A stretch of 64,000 nt of DNA, taken from positions 47,345-111,344 of the forward strand of contig JAXHVO010000129.1 of the NCBI GenBank assembly GCA_034189135.1, read 5' to 3'. This document shows positions 1 to 7,797 of the stretch, piece after piece. The notes beneath the pieces are model-generated. The model saw only the letters and a list, made by a program, of their open reading frames with translations. It ran no database searches and was not told where the DNA came from. The DNA comes from Thermodesulfobacteriota bacterium. Lineage in GTDB: Bacteria; Desulfobacterota; Desulfobacteria; Desulfobacterales; JAUWMJ01. Both the position numbers and the translations under genes were made by a program. Positions within the stretch are counted from its first letter, which is position 1. Each line of letters starts with the position of its first letter.

Positions 1-2
1 AG

Positions 3-629
3 GCACTTTATAAACCGTTAAAACCGGAATCAAATGCCCCTGAACGTGGCTTGATGCCTGAAGGGTTCTGTGTCACTTTTGCGGGAAATATCGGTGCTGC
101 ACAGGATTTTGCTACTATTTTAAACGCAGCAGAACTGCTTAAAGATCGGACTGAAATTAACTGGGTCATTATCGGTGACGGCCGAATGTTTGCCTGGGTC
201 CAAAGACAGGTCATTGAACGAGGTTTAAGCAAAACTGTACATTTATTAGGCCGATATCCGGCAGAAACAATGCCCCGGTTTTTTGCCCTGTCAGATGCTT
301 TGTTGGTTACCCTTAAAAAGAAACCGATATTTTCACTCACCATACCTTCTAAAGTACAATCCTATCTTGCCTGCGGTAAACCCATAATAGCGGCTCTGGA
401 TGGGGAAGGGGCAAGGGTGGTTGATGAGGCCGGTGCAGGGATGTCCTGTTCGGCCGAAAACCCGAAAGCATTGGCGGAAACGATTTTGAAGTTGTATAAT
501 CTGTCCGAAAGACAGCGGGAGGAAATGGGGAAGAAGGGAAGAAGTTACTTTAAAGAGCATTTTGAACGGGAGATGCTGATTGATCGGCTGGATGGGTGGA
601 TGAAAGAACTGGTCACACCAAGCCACTAA
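3..629 (+). CDS. Glycosyltransferase family 4-like, C-terminal part (5' partial)
   Basis: The frame is open to the left edge of the window, so this is the C-terminal part of a longer protein; the first Met seen (position 51) is internal. What remains is the GT-B nucleotide-sugar binding half: an F-A-G-N-I-G strand/loop near the start, a V-I-I-G-D-G strand, and a C-terminal stretch resembling the donor-sugar region. Proteins of this type add a sugar to a lipid-linked polysaccharide on the cytoplasmic face of the inner membrane. The neighbours (nucleotide-sugar genes, phosphoglycosyltransferase) place it in an O-antigen or capsule locus. The last codons (Val-Thr-Pro-Ser-His) and the stop lie inside a repeat arm that flanks the next gene, so the native C-terminus may have been altered. 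Acceptor and donor sugars cannot be told. Confidence 0.85.
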   Translation, partial: ALYKPLKPESNAPERGLMPEGFCVTFAGNIGAAQDFATILNAAELLKDRTEINWVIIGDGRMFAWVQRQVIERGLSKTVHLLGRYPAETMPRFFALSDALLVTLKKKPIFSLTIPSKVQSYLACGKPIIAALDGEGARVVDEAGAGMSCSAENPKALAETILKLYNLSERQREEMGKKGRSYFKEHFEREMLIDRLDGWMKELVTPSH

Positions 630-1084
630 GGCACAAAGAAAAGAAGTTAATGGATAAAGATGGAATAATGACTGAAAACGAAATAGCTAAGGAGATTGTT
701 GATGCTGCCTATAAGGTACACACAACTCTTGGACCCGGATTGCTGGAATCGGTTTATGAGACTGTTTTGGCGTATGAATTGGAAAAGAGAGATCTAAAAG
801 TGGTTCGTCAACAATCATTGCCAGTCATTTATGAGTCAATAAAATTTGAAGAAGGATTTAGAACAGATATAATTGTTGAAAATAAAGTCATCATTGAACT
901 AAAATCGGTTGAAACAACAGCCCCGGTACACAAGAAACAATTACTAACATATTTAAGACTTTCCGGCTTAAAGTTAGGACTTTTAATCAATTTTGGGTCT
1001 CACCTGATCAAAGATGGCATTACAAGGATTATTAACGGTGATCTAAATAATTAAAAAACCTTTGTGTCTTTGTGACTTTGTGTG
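614..1084. repeat. Inverted CACAAAG-type repeats flanking the GxxExxY gene
   Basis: The left arm (614-640) is built of CACNAAG units. The reverse complement of the right arm (1057-1084) has the same layout, CACAAAGTCACAAAGACACA at its core. Aligned by eye, about 21 of 27 positions agree. The arms leave only 9 bp before the ATG at 650 and 2 bp after the stop at 1054, so the element is a compact cassette of one gene plus its arms. The left arm also supplies the stop of the upstream glycosyltransferase. Similar arms around GxxExxY genes are common in environmental bacterial genomes, from general knowledge. Confidence 0.7.
650..1054 (+). CDS. GxxExxY family protein (PD-(D/E)XK nuclease-like fold)
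   Basis: About 134 residues, the usual length of the family. The name-giving motif is present at residues 30-36 (G-L-L-E-S-V-Y). It is followed by a D-I-I-V-E-N-K / I-I-E-L-K-S arrangement that matches the D...ExK core of the PD-(D/E)XK superfamily. The biochemical role of GxxExxY proteins is not established; the fold suggests a nuclease or a nuclease-derived protein. The frame is open further upstream from a GTG at 596, but that would overlap the glycosyltransferase. I chose ATG 650 (purine-rich AAGAAG just before it); ATG 668 is equally possible and starts at the conserved part. Inverted repeats on both sides and a position between two polysaccharide genes suggest insertion as a cassette. 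Confidence 0.8.
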   Translation: MDKDGIMTENEIAKEIVDAAYKVHTTLGPGLLESVYETVLAYELEKRDLKVVRQQSLPVIYESIKFEEGFRTDIIVENKVIIELKSVETTAPVHKKQLLTYLRLSGLKLGLLINFGSHLIKDGITRIINGDLNN

Positions 1085-1102
1085 AAAAAATAAGAGGACT
1101 GT

Positions 1103-1957
1103 ATGCGTATTTTAATTCTCGGCGGTGACGGCATGCTGGGTCACCAGCTTTTCAAACACTTAAAGACGAATCATGATGTTCGGGTGACGCTACGTCAGGA
1201 TCTGGCTGCATATCAAAAGTTCAAACTGTTTAATACTGAAGATACCTATACCGGCATCGATGTTCGGTCTCCCATCAAGCTTGCAGGGGTAATCACCGAT
1301 TTTCATCCTGAGGTGGTGGTCAATGCCATCGGTATCGTTAAACAATTACCGGAAGCCAGTCAGAGCATCCCCAGCATTGAAATAAATGCCCTGTTTCCCC
1401 ATCGACTGGCACTCTTGTGTAAAGATATCAGCGCTAGGATGATTCATTTGAGTACCGATTGTGTTTTTTCCGGAAATAAAGGAAACTATAACGAATCAGA
1501 TACATACGATCCGGATGATTTGTACGGCCGAACCAAGTTTCTGGGTGAAGTAACCGAAAAACATTGCCTGACGTTGCGAACATCAATGATCGGATCAGAG
1601 CTTTCTCGCAAGAAAAACCTGCTGGAATGGTTCCTGGCTCAAAGAAACACCGTACAGGGTTATAAAAAGGTTATTTTTTCAGGCTTTACCACATTGGAAT
1701 TAAGCCGGGTGATAGAAAATATGATTTTAAATTACCCCGAAGCAAACGGTGTGTACCATGTTTCCAGCGAACCGATCAGCAAGTTTGATCTGTTATGCCT
1801 GATTAAAAAAGGGTTAAAGCTGCCCGTTGAAATCATTCCGGATGAATCTTTTATTTGTGATCGAAGTCTTGATTCCACCAAATTTCGCCGGGAATTTGAT
1901 TATCATCCTCCAAGCTGGGAAGAAATGGTAAGTGAACTGTGTGAGGATTTAGCATAG
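1103..1957 (+). CDS. RmlD-like SDR reductase of a UDP-6-deoxy-HexNAc pathway
   Basis: 284 residues. N-terminal Rossmann loop G-G-D-G-M-L-G (7-13), STD at 117-119 and the SDR catalytic pair Y141-xxx-K145 are all visible. RmlD-type enzymes reduce 4-keto-6-deoxy sugars with NAD(P)H. The two following genes resemble FnlA/WbjB (dehydratase) and FnlC/WbjD (C2 epimerase), so this is the reductase step of that pathway. WbjC/CapF of L-FucNAc synthesis is about 370 residues with a C-terminal cupin; this protein lacks the cupin and looks more like WbvR of Vibrio cholerae O37, which leads to UDP-L-RhaNAc/L-QuiNAc. L-QuiNAc rather than L-FucNAc is therefore the better guess, but it is an inference. SD-like AAGAGGA precedes the ATG. 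Confidence 0.85.
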   Translation: MRILILGGDGMLGHQLFKHLKTNHDVRVTLRQDLAAYQKFKLFNTEDTYTGIDVRSPIKLAGVITDFHPEVVVNAIGIVKQLPEASQSIPSIEINALFPHRLALLCKDISARMIHLSTDCVFSGNKGNYNESDTYDPDDLYGRTKFLGEVTEKHCLTLRTSMIGSELSRKKNLLEWFLAQRNTVQGYKKVIFSGFTTLELSRVIENMILNYPEANGVYHVSSEPISKFDLLCLIKKGLKLPVEIIPDESFICDRSLDSTKFRREFDYHPPSWEEMVSELCEDLA

Positions 1958-2025
1958 CCGTTTATGGCATGAAACTTGAAATCTGAAATTCAACAGAGAC
2001 GAATACGAGTTAGAGGAGATCATTC

Positions 2026-3090
2026 ATGATTTTTGAAGGAAAAATAATTTTAGTCACCGGCGGCACGGGTTCCATGGGAAAGACGTTTGTTCGCCGGGTA
2101 TTAACCGGTGAACTGGGAACGCCCAAAAAGGTCATTGTATTTTCCAGGGATGAAGCCAAGCAGCATGACATGCGCATGTCTTACCTGAATAAAATTGTAG
2201 CCACCGATGAAGTGATTTACCGAAATTTCATGAGCACGCTTGAGTTTAGAATCGGTGATGTGCGCAGTTATGCTGATGTCTGCTCAGCCGTAAAACCTGC
2301 CGATATTGTAGTCAATGCCGCTGCGCTGAAACAGGTTCCTGCCTGTGAGTATTTTCCCACCCAGGCAGTTTTAACCAACTGCATGGGTGCGGCGAATATT
2401 GTACGCGCAATTAGAGAAAACAGCTATCCGGTTGATACGGTTATGGCAATCAGCACTGACAAAGCGTGCAAGCCGATAAACGTCATGGGGATGACCAAAT
2501 CGATCCAGGAACGAATCGTTACCTCGGCAAATATCATCAACCCAAAAACCCGTTTTATTTGTGTGCGTTACGGCAATGTTCTCGCTTCACGGGGTTCGGT
2601 TATCCCGCTGTTTCATGATCAGATCAGAAATGGCGGCCCGGTGACGCTGACTGTTCCGGATATGACACGCTTTCTTTTAAGCCTGGACCAGGCGGTTGAT
2701 ACAGTCTTCACTGCGTTGCGTGAGGCAAAACGGGGTGAAACCTATGTTCCCAGGGCCCCCTCGGCCACGGTGATAAACATGGCAAAAGCGTTGATCGGCG
2801 ATAGAAACATAGAGATAAAAGTGACCGGCATCCGCCCCGGAGAAAAAATGCATGAAATAATGGTTTCAGAAGAAGAGGCCAATCATTGTGTGAAACGCGG
2901 GGATTATTTTTCTATTTTACCTATGCTGCCGGAACTGCTGGATGACAGTGCAAAAGAACCCAATGCACTTGACTCAGAATTCAGTTCAGCGGATACGCTT
3001 CTTGGCTTTGAAGACACCATTGATTTGCTGAAAAAAAATAAGTTGATGGTTGAGGATGTTGAATCAAATAATGGGGAACTGCTCCGCTAA
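2026..3090 (+). CDS. FnlA/WbjB/CapE-like UDP-GlcNAc 4,6-dehydratase, 5-epimerase
   Basis: 354 residues, cytosolic (no membrane segment). NAD-binding T-G-G-T-G-S-M-G at 11-18; catalytic region T-D-K (144-146) with M154-xxx-K158, the Met-for-Tyr form typical of this dehydratase group; the C-terminal G-I-R-P-G-E-K-M-H-E motif is also family-typical. It would convert UDP-D-GlcNAc to 4-keto-6-deoxy-L-sugars, feeding the flanking reductase and the epimerase downstream. This is distinct from the large membrane-bound WbpM-like protein at 7798. A strong AGAGGAG Shine-Dalgarno lies before ATG 2026. The 66-bp space to the upstream reductase is compatible with one operon. Confidence 0.88.
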   Translation: MIFEGKIILVTGGTGSMGKTFVRRVLTGELGTPKKVIVFSRDEAKQHDMRMSYLNKIVATDEVIYRNFMSTLEFRIGDVRSYADVCSAVKPADIVVNAAALKQVPACEYFPTQAVLTNCMGAANIVRAIRENSYPVDTVMAISTDKACKPINVMGMTKSIQERIVTSANIINPKTRFICVRYGNVLASRGSVIPLFHDQIRNGGPVTLTVPDMTRFLLSLDQAVDTVFTALREAKRGETYVPRAPSATVINMAKALIGDRNIEIKVTGIRPGEKMHEIMVSEEEANHCVKRGDYFSILPMLPELLDDSAKEPNALDSEFSSADTLLGFEDTIDLLKKNKLMVEDVESNNGELLR

Positions 3091-3093
3091 TTT

Positions 3094-3218
3094 TGATGGC
3101 GTCGTAAAAAGTCGCATCTACTGCGTTGCAGCGGTTTTTCAGACACTCAGCATACTACAGGTATTGCATCGTCCCTGAAAAACAACTGCGCCTTGTATAT
3201 GGAACTTTCTACTTAGCA
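3094..3218. repeat. Imperfect 125-bp palindrome, dispersed repeat family A, copy 1
   Basis: The stretch folds back on itself: it begins TGATGGCGTCGTAAAAAGTC and ends with a mirror-image ...CTTTCTACTTAGCA; inner arms include CTACTGCGTTG and CCTTGTATATG. The copy at 7591-7720 shares the same block order (CATCTACTGCGTTG, TTTTTCAG, CATACT, CCTGAAAAA, GCCTTG). Both copies start within 4 bp of a stop codon (3090 and 7593). It carries no credible gene. It may be a non-autonomous palindromic element that also works as a transcription terminator or attenuator within the polysaccharide operon. Confidence 0.8.
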
Positions 3219-3358
3219 CCACAAGGGCATTTCCTGCGGGCACCATCGGTGATACTCTTTAAGAGACCGACAATTTTTAACCACGGATCTTTCTATAAAT
3301 ACAGTGTGTTGTTGGTAATAAAGTAGAGGACACTCTCATCCAAAAAAGGTAATAAATA

Positions 3359-4489
3359 ATGACAATAAAGGTTATGACCATTGTGGGGACAAGGCCTGAA
3401 TTAATCAAGCTTTGCCGGGTGATCAACGAGCTGGACCTGCACACGGATCATGTTCTGGCTCACACCGGGCAGAATTTTGATTTTGAGCTCAACGAAATAT
3501 TCTTCAAGGATCTTAAAATACGCAAACCGGATCATTTCCTTGATGCGGCAGGAAAAACAGCCGCGGAAACCATCGGAAATGTGATTGCAAATTCAGATAA
3601 GGTGATGGCGTTGGAAAAACCGGATGCCATGCTGCTGCTGGGTGATACCAACAGCTGCCTGGCCGTTATTTCAGCCAAACGTCGAAAGATACCGATATTT
3701 CACATGGAAGCCGGAAACCGCTGTTTCGATCAAAGGGTACCGGAGGAAATCAACCGTAAAATTGTGGACCACACCAGTGACATTAACCTGACCTACACTG
3801 AACATGCCCGCCGATATCTTATGATGGAAGGCTTGAAACCTGAAACCATCATAAAAACCGGCTCGCCCATGAAAGAGGTGCTGAACCATTACACACCCCA
3901 AATTGAAAAGTCAGAGGCTCTTAAGCGACTTAAAGTGGAATCCGGCCAGTACATCGTGGTGAGTGCCCACAGGGAGGAAAATGTTGATCTGGAAAATAAC
4001 TTTGGAGATCTGCTGGAATCGTTAAATTCAATTGCCGGGAAATATGACAGGCCTGTCATTGTTTCCACCCATCCCCGAACCCGAAAAAAACTTGAGGAAC
4101 ATGTGGGTTTTAAAGCGGACGGGCGTATTCAATTTCTAAAACCACTGGGATTTTTTGACTACGTCAAGCTACAGATGAACGCTTTTTGTGTGGTTTCAGA
4201 CAGCGGTACAATTACCGAAGAGTCTTCCATTTTAGATTTCCCGGCGGTCACCATTAGACAGGCCCATGAACGCCCGGAAGGAATGGATGAGGGGACTTTG
4301 ATTATGTGCGGCCTAAAATCCGACAGGATTATCGAGTCCATTGACATCGTGAGGTCGCATTATCTGAAAAACCAGCGGCAATTTAGGCTGGTTAACGACT
4401 ATGACTCGGACAATGTTTCCAAGAAGGTGTTGCGCATCATCATGAGTTACACCGATTATGTGAATCGAACAGTCTGGCACCTGGTATAA
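3359..4489 (+). CDS. WecB/FnlC-like UDP-HexNAc 2-epimerase
   Basis: 376 residues, the normal size for non-hydrolysing UDP-N-acetylglucosamine 2-epimerases (GT-B-like fold). The N-terminal V-G-T-R-P-E-L-I-K loop, H-M-E-A-G-N-R, the S-A-H-R-E-E-N region and the C-terminal S-D-S-G-T-I-T-E-E-S UDP-binding segment are clear. Given the two preceding genes, the likely reaction is C2 epimerisation of a UDP-6-deoxy-L-HexNAc (as in FnlC/WbjD/WbvD) to give UDP-L-FucNAc or UDP-L-QuiNAc, rather than UDP-ManNAc formation. It is separated from the dehydratase gene by a palindromic repeat, so expression may be partly uncoupled. Confidence 0.88.
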   Translation: MTIKVMTIVGTRPELIKLCRVINELDLHTDHVLAHTGQNFDFELNEIFFKDLKIRKPDHFLDAAGKTAAETIGNVIANSDKVMALEKPDAMLLLGDTNSCLAVISAKRRKIPIFHMEAGNRCFDQRVPEEINRKIVDHTSDINLTYTEHARRYLMMEGLKPETIIKTGSPMKEVLNHYTPQIEKSEALKRLKVESGQYIVVSAHREENVDLENNFGDLLESLNSIAGKYDRPVIVSTHPRTRKKLEEHVGFKADGRIQFLKPLGFFDYVKLQMNAFCVVSDSGTITEESSILDFPAVTIRQAHERPEGMDEGTLIMCGLKSDRIIESIDIVRSHYLKNQRQFRLVNDYDSDNVSKKVLRIIMSYTDYVNRTVWHLV

Positions 4490-4554
4490 TAGGACACAGA
4501 TAAACACAGATTTACAGGATAAAAAATATAAGCTTCCGCTTATAGCTTAACAAT

Positions 4555-5520
4555 ATGTCAGGAATAAAAAAAATACTGGTTACAGGCGCCGGCGGTTTTA
4601 TCGGACGTGCACTGTGCACCAGAATGTCAGCTGAGGGTTGGCATGTCCGTGGAACGGTCAGGTCTGAAAAAGATATCAACCGGTTGCCGGAAGGTATCGA
4701 GGCTGTTTCAATCGGATCAATCGATGCGGATACCAGGTGGGATGATGCCCTAAGAGACATTGATACGGTTGTTCATCTGGCCGCACGGGTGCACGTGATG
4801 GATGACACTGCCGTAAACCGCCTTGAGGCGTTCAGAAAAATGAACGTGGTAGCGACCAAACATTTTGCTCAATCAGCATCATCTGCCGGTGTGAGACGGT
4901 TTATATTTATGAGTTCAATCAAAGTAAATGGTGAGGGGAGGGAAACTGCATACACCGAAGATGATGAAGAAGCGCCTGAAGATCCCTATGGGGTGAGCAA
5001 ATGGGAGGCAGAGCAGCAATTACGAAAGATAGCTGATATGTCCGGTCTGGAAACGGTCATACTAAGGCCGCCTTTAGTATATGGGCCAGGAGTAAAAGCT
5101 AATTTTCTGCGACTTGTAAGTCTGGTAAAATTCGGAATTCCGCTTCCGTTTGGATGTATAAAAAATCGCCGGAGCCTGATATATATTGGTAATCTTATTG
5201 ATACAATTATAACTTGCATGACTAATACTGATGCGGCTGGCAAGACCTATCTTGTAAGCGATGGGGAAGATGTATCCACGCCTGAACTGATCCGTAGGAT
5301 TGGAGCTGCTTCAGGACGGCGAACATTATTGCTGCCGGTTCCGGTCTGGATTATAAGAATGGCTGGAAGGATTTCTGGCAAGCATGATGAGGTTGAAAGG
5401 CTTGTTGGATCGTTAACGGTTGATATCTCTAAAATTTACAGGGAATTGGAGTGGGAGCCTCCTTATTCAATGGAACATGGACTCAGAGAAACTTTAAAAT
5501 GGTATCAAAAAGCAGGATAG
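4555..5520 (+). CDS. NAD-dependent epimerase/reductase, WbpV/WreQ-like
   Basis: 321 residues. Extended SDR with G-A-G-G-F-I-G at 11-17 and Y145-xxx-K149. In Pseudomonas WbpV and Rhizobium etli WreQ, enzymes of this type reduce the C4 keto group of UDP-4-keto-6-deoxy-GlcNAc made by a WbpM-like dehydratase, giving UDP-D-FucNAc or UDP-D-QuiNAc. The matching dehydratase is at 7798 and a matching short phosphoglycosyltransferase at 7033, which supports this role. Which C4 epimer is made cannot be decided from sequence. The abiE pair now separates it from its partners. Plain UDP-glucose 4-epimerase activity is the main alternative. Confidence 0.82.
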   Translation: MSGIKKILVTGAGGFIGRALCTRMSAEGWHVRGTVRSEKDINRLPEGIEAVSIGSIDADTRWDDALRDIDTVVHLAARVHVMDDTAVNRLEAFRKMNVVATKHFAQSASSAGVRRFIFMSSIKVNGEGRETAYTEDDEEAPEDPYGVSKWEAEQQLRKIADMSGLETVILRPPLVYGPGVKANFLRLVSLVKFGIPLPFGCIKNRRSLIYIGNLIDTIITCMTNTDAAGKTYLVSDGEDVSTPELIRRIGAASGRRTLLLPVPVWIIRMAGRISGKHDEVERLVGSLTVDISKIYRELEWEPPYSMEHGLRETLKWYQKAG

Positions 5521-5581
5521 CTTTTAGACTTAAACTTCTCTTAATTAATCCAGCGCGAAAAACTAATCAAAAAATATTTGG

Positions 5582-5610
5582 TTGACATTTCATTAAATTA
5601 TCTTTATTAA
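5582..5610 (+). promoter_or_regulatory. Candidate sigma-70 promoter of the abiE pair, apparently leaderless
   Basis: TTGACA at 5582-5587 is a perfect -35 match; 17 bp later TATTAA (5605-5610) is a fair -10 box. Transcription would begin about 7-8 bp downstream, at or next to the A of ATG 5618. No Shine-Dalgarno is present between the -10 box and the ATG, consistent with a leaderless mRNA. Prediction only. Confidence 0.5.
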
Positions 5611-5617
5611 TAAGATT

Positions 5618-6217
5618 ATGATATATCAAGATCTTGTTTCATCAATAAACGCACCCTTTTTTTCAAAAAATGATATCTTGCTTGCAGGAGCAAAGGTATA
5701 CGATTATCAGTTAACCCGCTGGTCACAAAAGGGTTATATAATAAAATTAAAAAATGGAATATATGCTTTCAGCAAAGATTATGAAAGAATCAATGGTAAC
5801 GAAGTTGCTTCCTTGATTTACCAGCCCAGCTATTTAAGCCTGGAAAGCGCACTTTCGTTTTATGGTTTTATTCCCGAAATAGTTTATGCTTATGTCAGTT
5901 TAACCGGCAAAACTAACAGGAAATTTACTAATAAATTTGGTAACTTTATCTATCGGCATATAAAGAGTGAGCTTTTTTGGGGATACCGCGAAGTTAAAAC
6001 AGAAAGCTGGTGGTATCTTATTGCAGAACCGGAAAAAGCAGTTCTCGATTATCTGTATTTAAACCTGGCAAAAATTAATAGCTTGACTGATTTTGAAAAC
6101 GTAAGATTTAATTATGATATGCTAGAAAAGACTCTGGATAAAGAAAAATTTATAAGGTATTTGCAGGCATTTGGAATAAAAAAAATGGAAAGGTGGGCGG
6201 CTAAATGCTTACATTAG
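5618..6217 (+). CDS. abiEi: AbiEi family antitoxin (type IV toxin-antitoxin)
   Basis: 199 residues. The N-terminal part (about 15-55: F-x-K-x-D-I-L, then R-W-S-Q-K-G-Y-I-I-K-L-K-N-G-I-Y) is a winged-helix of the AbiEi type. The middle segment (P-S-Y-L-S-L-E-S-A-L-S-F-Y-G-F-I-P-E) and A-E-P-E-K-A-V-L-D-Y are strongly family-typical. AbiEi antitoxins repress their own operon through the winged helix and counteract the AbiEii nucleotidyltransferase; abortive phage infection is the known role. The stop overlaps the start of the toxin gene by 13 bp. The two genes are visibly AT-richer than the sugar genes around them, a sign of transfer into the O-antigen locus. Confidence 0.9.
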   Translation: MIYQDLVSSINAPFFSKNDILLAGAKVYDYQLTRWSQKGYIIKLKNGIYAFSKDYERINGNEVASLIYQPSYLSLESALSFYGFIPEIVYAYVSLTGKTNRKFTNKFGNFIYRHIKSELFWGYREVKTESWWYLIAEPEKAVLDYLYLNLAKINSLTDFENVRFNYDMLEKTLDKEKFIRYLQAFGIKKMERWAAKCLH

Positions 6218-6987
6218 AGCAAATATCAGAGTATTTTCCGAAAGAAATACTTAAAAGAAATCCGCACGGAGCCCTGGTTGAATACCTGCAATATGAACTA
6301 TTAGATTCTTTGTATAAAAATAAGGAAGCCATTTACCTTAGTTTTATCGGAGGCACAGCCATCAGGATTTTGCAGCAGAGCCACCGTTTTTCTGAAGATC
6401 TTGATTTTGATAATTTTGGCCTTTCATTTGAACAGTTCGATTCTTTAATGAAAAAATCATGCCGGGATATGGAGATAAAAGGATTTCTTATTGAGCATAG
6501 AATAGTCGAGCGAAGTGCATATCATTGCTATATACGATTTCCTGAAATCCTGCATAAAGCAGGAATAACCAGCGATATGGGAAAAAAAATATTAATAAGG
6601 ATAGATATGGAAGCTAAAGAAAAATTGTATAACCCTCAGAAATTTCTGCTAAATAAATTTGCAGTTTACAGACAAATTCTGACAGCGCCTGTTTCAGTAC
6701 TTTTATCCCAGAAAATGTTCGCGGTATTACAAAGAAAACGTGAAAAAGGTCGTGACTTATATGACGTGTCCTTTTTATTGGGCATAACTGGACCTGATTT
6801 CTCTTATATTGATAAATATTTTGCTGCCGATAGAACAAATTTCTTAAAGATATTTAAAGATAGAGTAGACAATCTGGATCTAAAATATTTAGCCAAGGAT
6901 GTTGAGCCATTTTTATTTTCCAATGAACAAAAAGAAAGAATATTAAGCTTTAGGGAATATTGGCGACAACGGAGTATATCTATCTAA
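6205..6987 (+). CDS. abiEii: AbiEii/AbiGii-type nucleotidyltransferase toxin
   Basis: 260 residues. The DUF1814/NTase-fold signature is intact: G-G-T at 49-51, S-E-D-L-D-F-D at 63-69 with the metal-binding acidic residues, and a later G-R-D-L-Y-D-V-S motif. AbiEii toxins are GTP-binding nucleotidyltransferases; related enzymes (MenT) add nucleotides to tRNA acceptor ends and stop translation. The start overlaps the antitoxin by 13 bp, so translation is coupled. All catalytic motifs are present and there is no frameshift, so the toxin looks functional. Confidence 0.9.
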   Translation: MLTLEQISEYFPKEILKRNPHGALVEYLQYELLDSLYKNKEAIYLSFIGGTAIRILQQSHRFSEDLDFDNFGLSFEQFDSLMKKSCRDMEIKGFLIEHRIVERSAYHCYIRFPEILHKAGITSDMGKKILIRIDMEAKEKLYNPQKFLLNKFAVYRQILTAPVSVLLSQKMFAVLQRKREKGRDLYDVSFLLGITGPDFSYIDKYFAADRTNFLKIFKDRVDNLDLKYLAKDVEPFLFSNEQKERILSFREYWRQRSISI

Positions 6988-7032
6988 TATTATTTAATAT
7001 CAATTAGTTAACTAGTTTTATAGTTCTGCAGA

Positions 7033-7593
7033 ATGAAACGAATATTTGATATTTTTCTAGCTATAGTCGTTATAATTATCTCAACCCTACCCATGTTAGC
7101 AATAGCCTTCTTAATAAAGATTACTTCCAAAGGTTCTATACTCTACTGGTCGAACAGGGTTGGAAAAAACAATAAGATTTTCCGGATGCCAAAGTTCAGG
7201 ACAATGAAGGCGGATACGCCTGCCATGGCGACACACCTTATGAAAAATCCGGAACAGTACTGCACGCCTGTAGGAACATTTCTGCGTAAAACAAGCCTGG
7301 ATGAACTGCCGCAACTTTATAGTGTTCTCAAGGGAGATATGAGCTTTGTGGGGCCACGACCGGCACTTTTTAATCAGGATGACCTGATTGAGCTGAGAAC
7401 CAAAAAAGGAATCCATCACCTTATTCCCGGCATTACCGGTTGGGCACAGATTAATGGCAGGGATGACCTCCCTATTCCACAAAAGGTTGACCTGGATGAG
7501 TTTTATCTTAGACATCACTCTTTTATGTTTGATTTGAAAACAATTTTTCTGACTTTTTTCAGTGTGTTGTGGAGTAGGGGGGTGCAACATTGA
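7033..7593 (+). CDS. Short monotopic phosphoglycosyltransferase (PglC/WreU-like sugar transferase)
   Basis: 186 residues, the minimal PglC-sized form. An N-terminal hydrophobic re-entrant helix (about 5-30, with Pro20 at the expected kink) is followed by the R-M-P-K-F-R-T-M segment, the catalytic Asp-Glu pair D90-E91 in L-D-E-L-P-Q-L, and V-G-P-R-P (106-110). It transfers a sugar-1-phosphate from a UDP-sugar to undecaprenyl phosphate on the cytoplasmic face of the inner membrane, starting the repeat unit. Lying between a WreQ/WbpV-like reductase and a WbpM-like dehydratase, its donor is probably UDP-D-QuiNAc or UDP-D-FucNAc. No clear SD precedes the ATG. The stop codon overlaps the first base pairs of palindromic repeat A. 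Confidence 0.88.
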   Translation: MKRIFDIFLAIVVIIISTLPMLAIAFLIKITSKGSILYWSNRVGKNNKIFRMPKFRTMKADTPAMATHLMKNPEQYCTPVGTFLRKTSLDELPQLYSVLKGDMSFVGPRPALFNQDDLIELRTKKGIHHLIPGITGWAQINGRDDLPIPQKVDLDEFYLRHHSFMFDLKTIFLTFFSVLWSRGVQH

Positions 7594-7720
7594 TGGCTAA
7601 GTAAAAAATCTCATCTACTGCGTTGTAGCGTTTTTTCAGGACCTCAACATACTATTTGTATAGTCTCGTTCCTGAAAAAGCACTACGCCTTGCATATGAA
7701 CTTTTTTACTTAGCCATCAG
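7591..7720. repeat. Imperfect 130-bp palindrome, dispersed repeat family A, copy 2
   Basis: Ends are a clean inverted repeat: TGATGGCTAAGTAAAAAA at the left and its near-perfect reverse complement at the right (ending TTTTTTACTTAGCCATCA). Inner arms again carry CTACTGCGTTGTAGCG and CACTACGCCTTG. Same family as 3094-3218. The left end overlaps the TGA of the phosphoglycosyltransferase. The rest of the gap up to 7797 is AT-rich and holds only the upstream region of the WbpM-like gene. Confidence 0.85.
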
Positions 7721-7797
7721 ACACTTAATTAACTTTTTTTTTACAAAACCGTCTAAATCGCAATTAATTATATACATATTATCTATTTGATGGTGAA

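Noticed and set aside
3126..3326. 66-codon plus-strand frame in the gap between the dehydratase and epimerase genes
   Set aside because: It lies over palindromic repeat A, lacks an SD and has no coding character.
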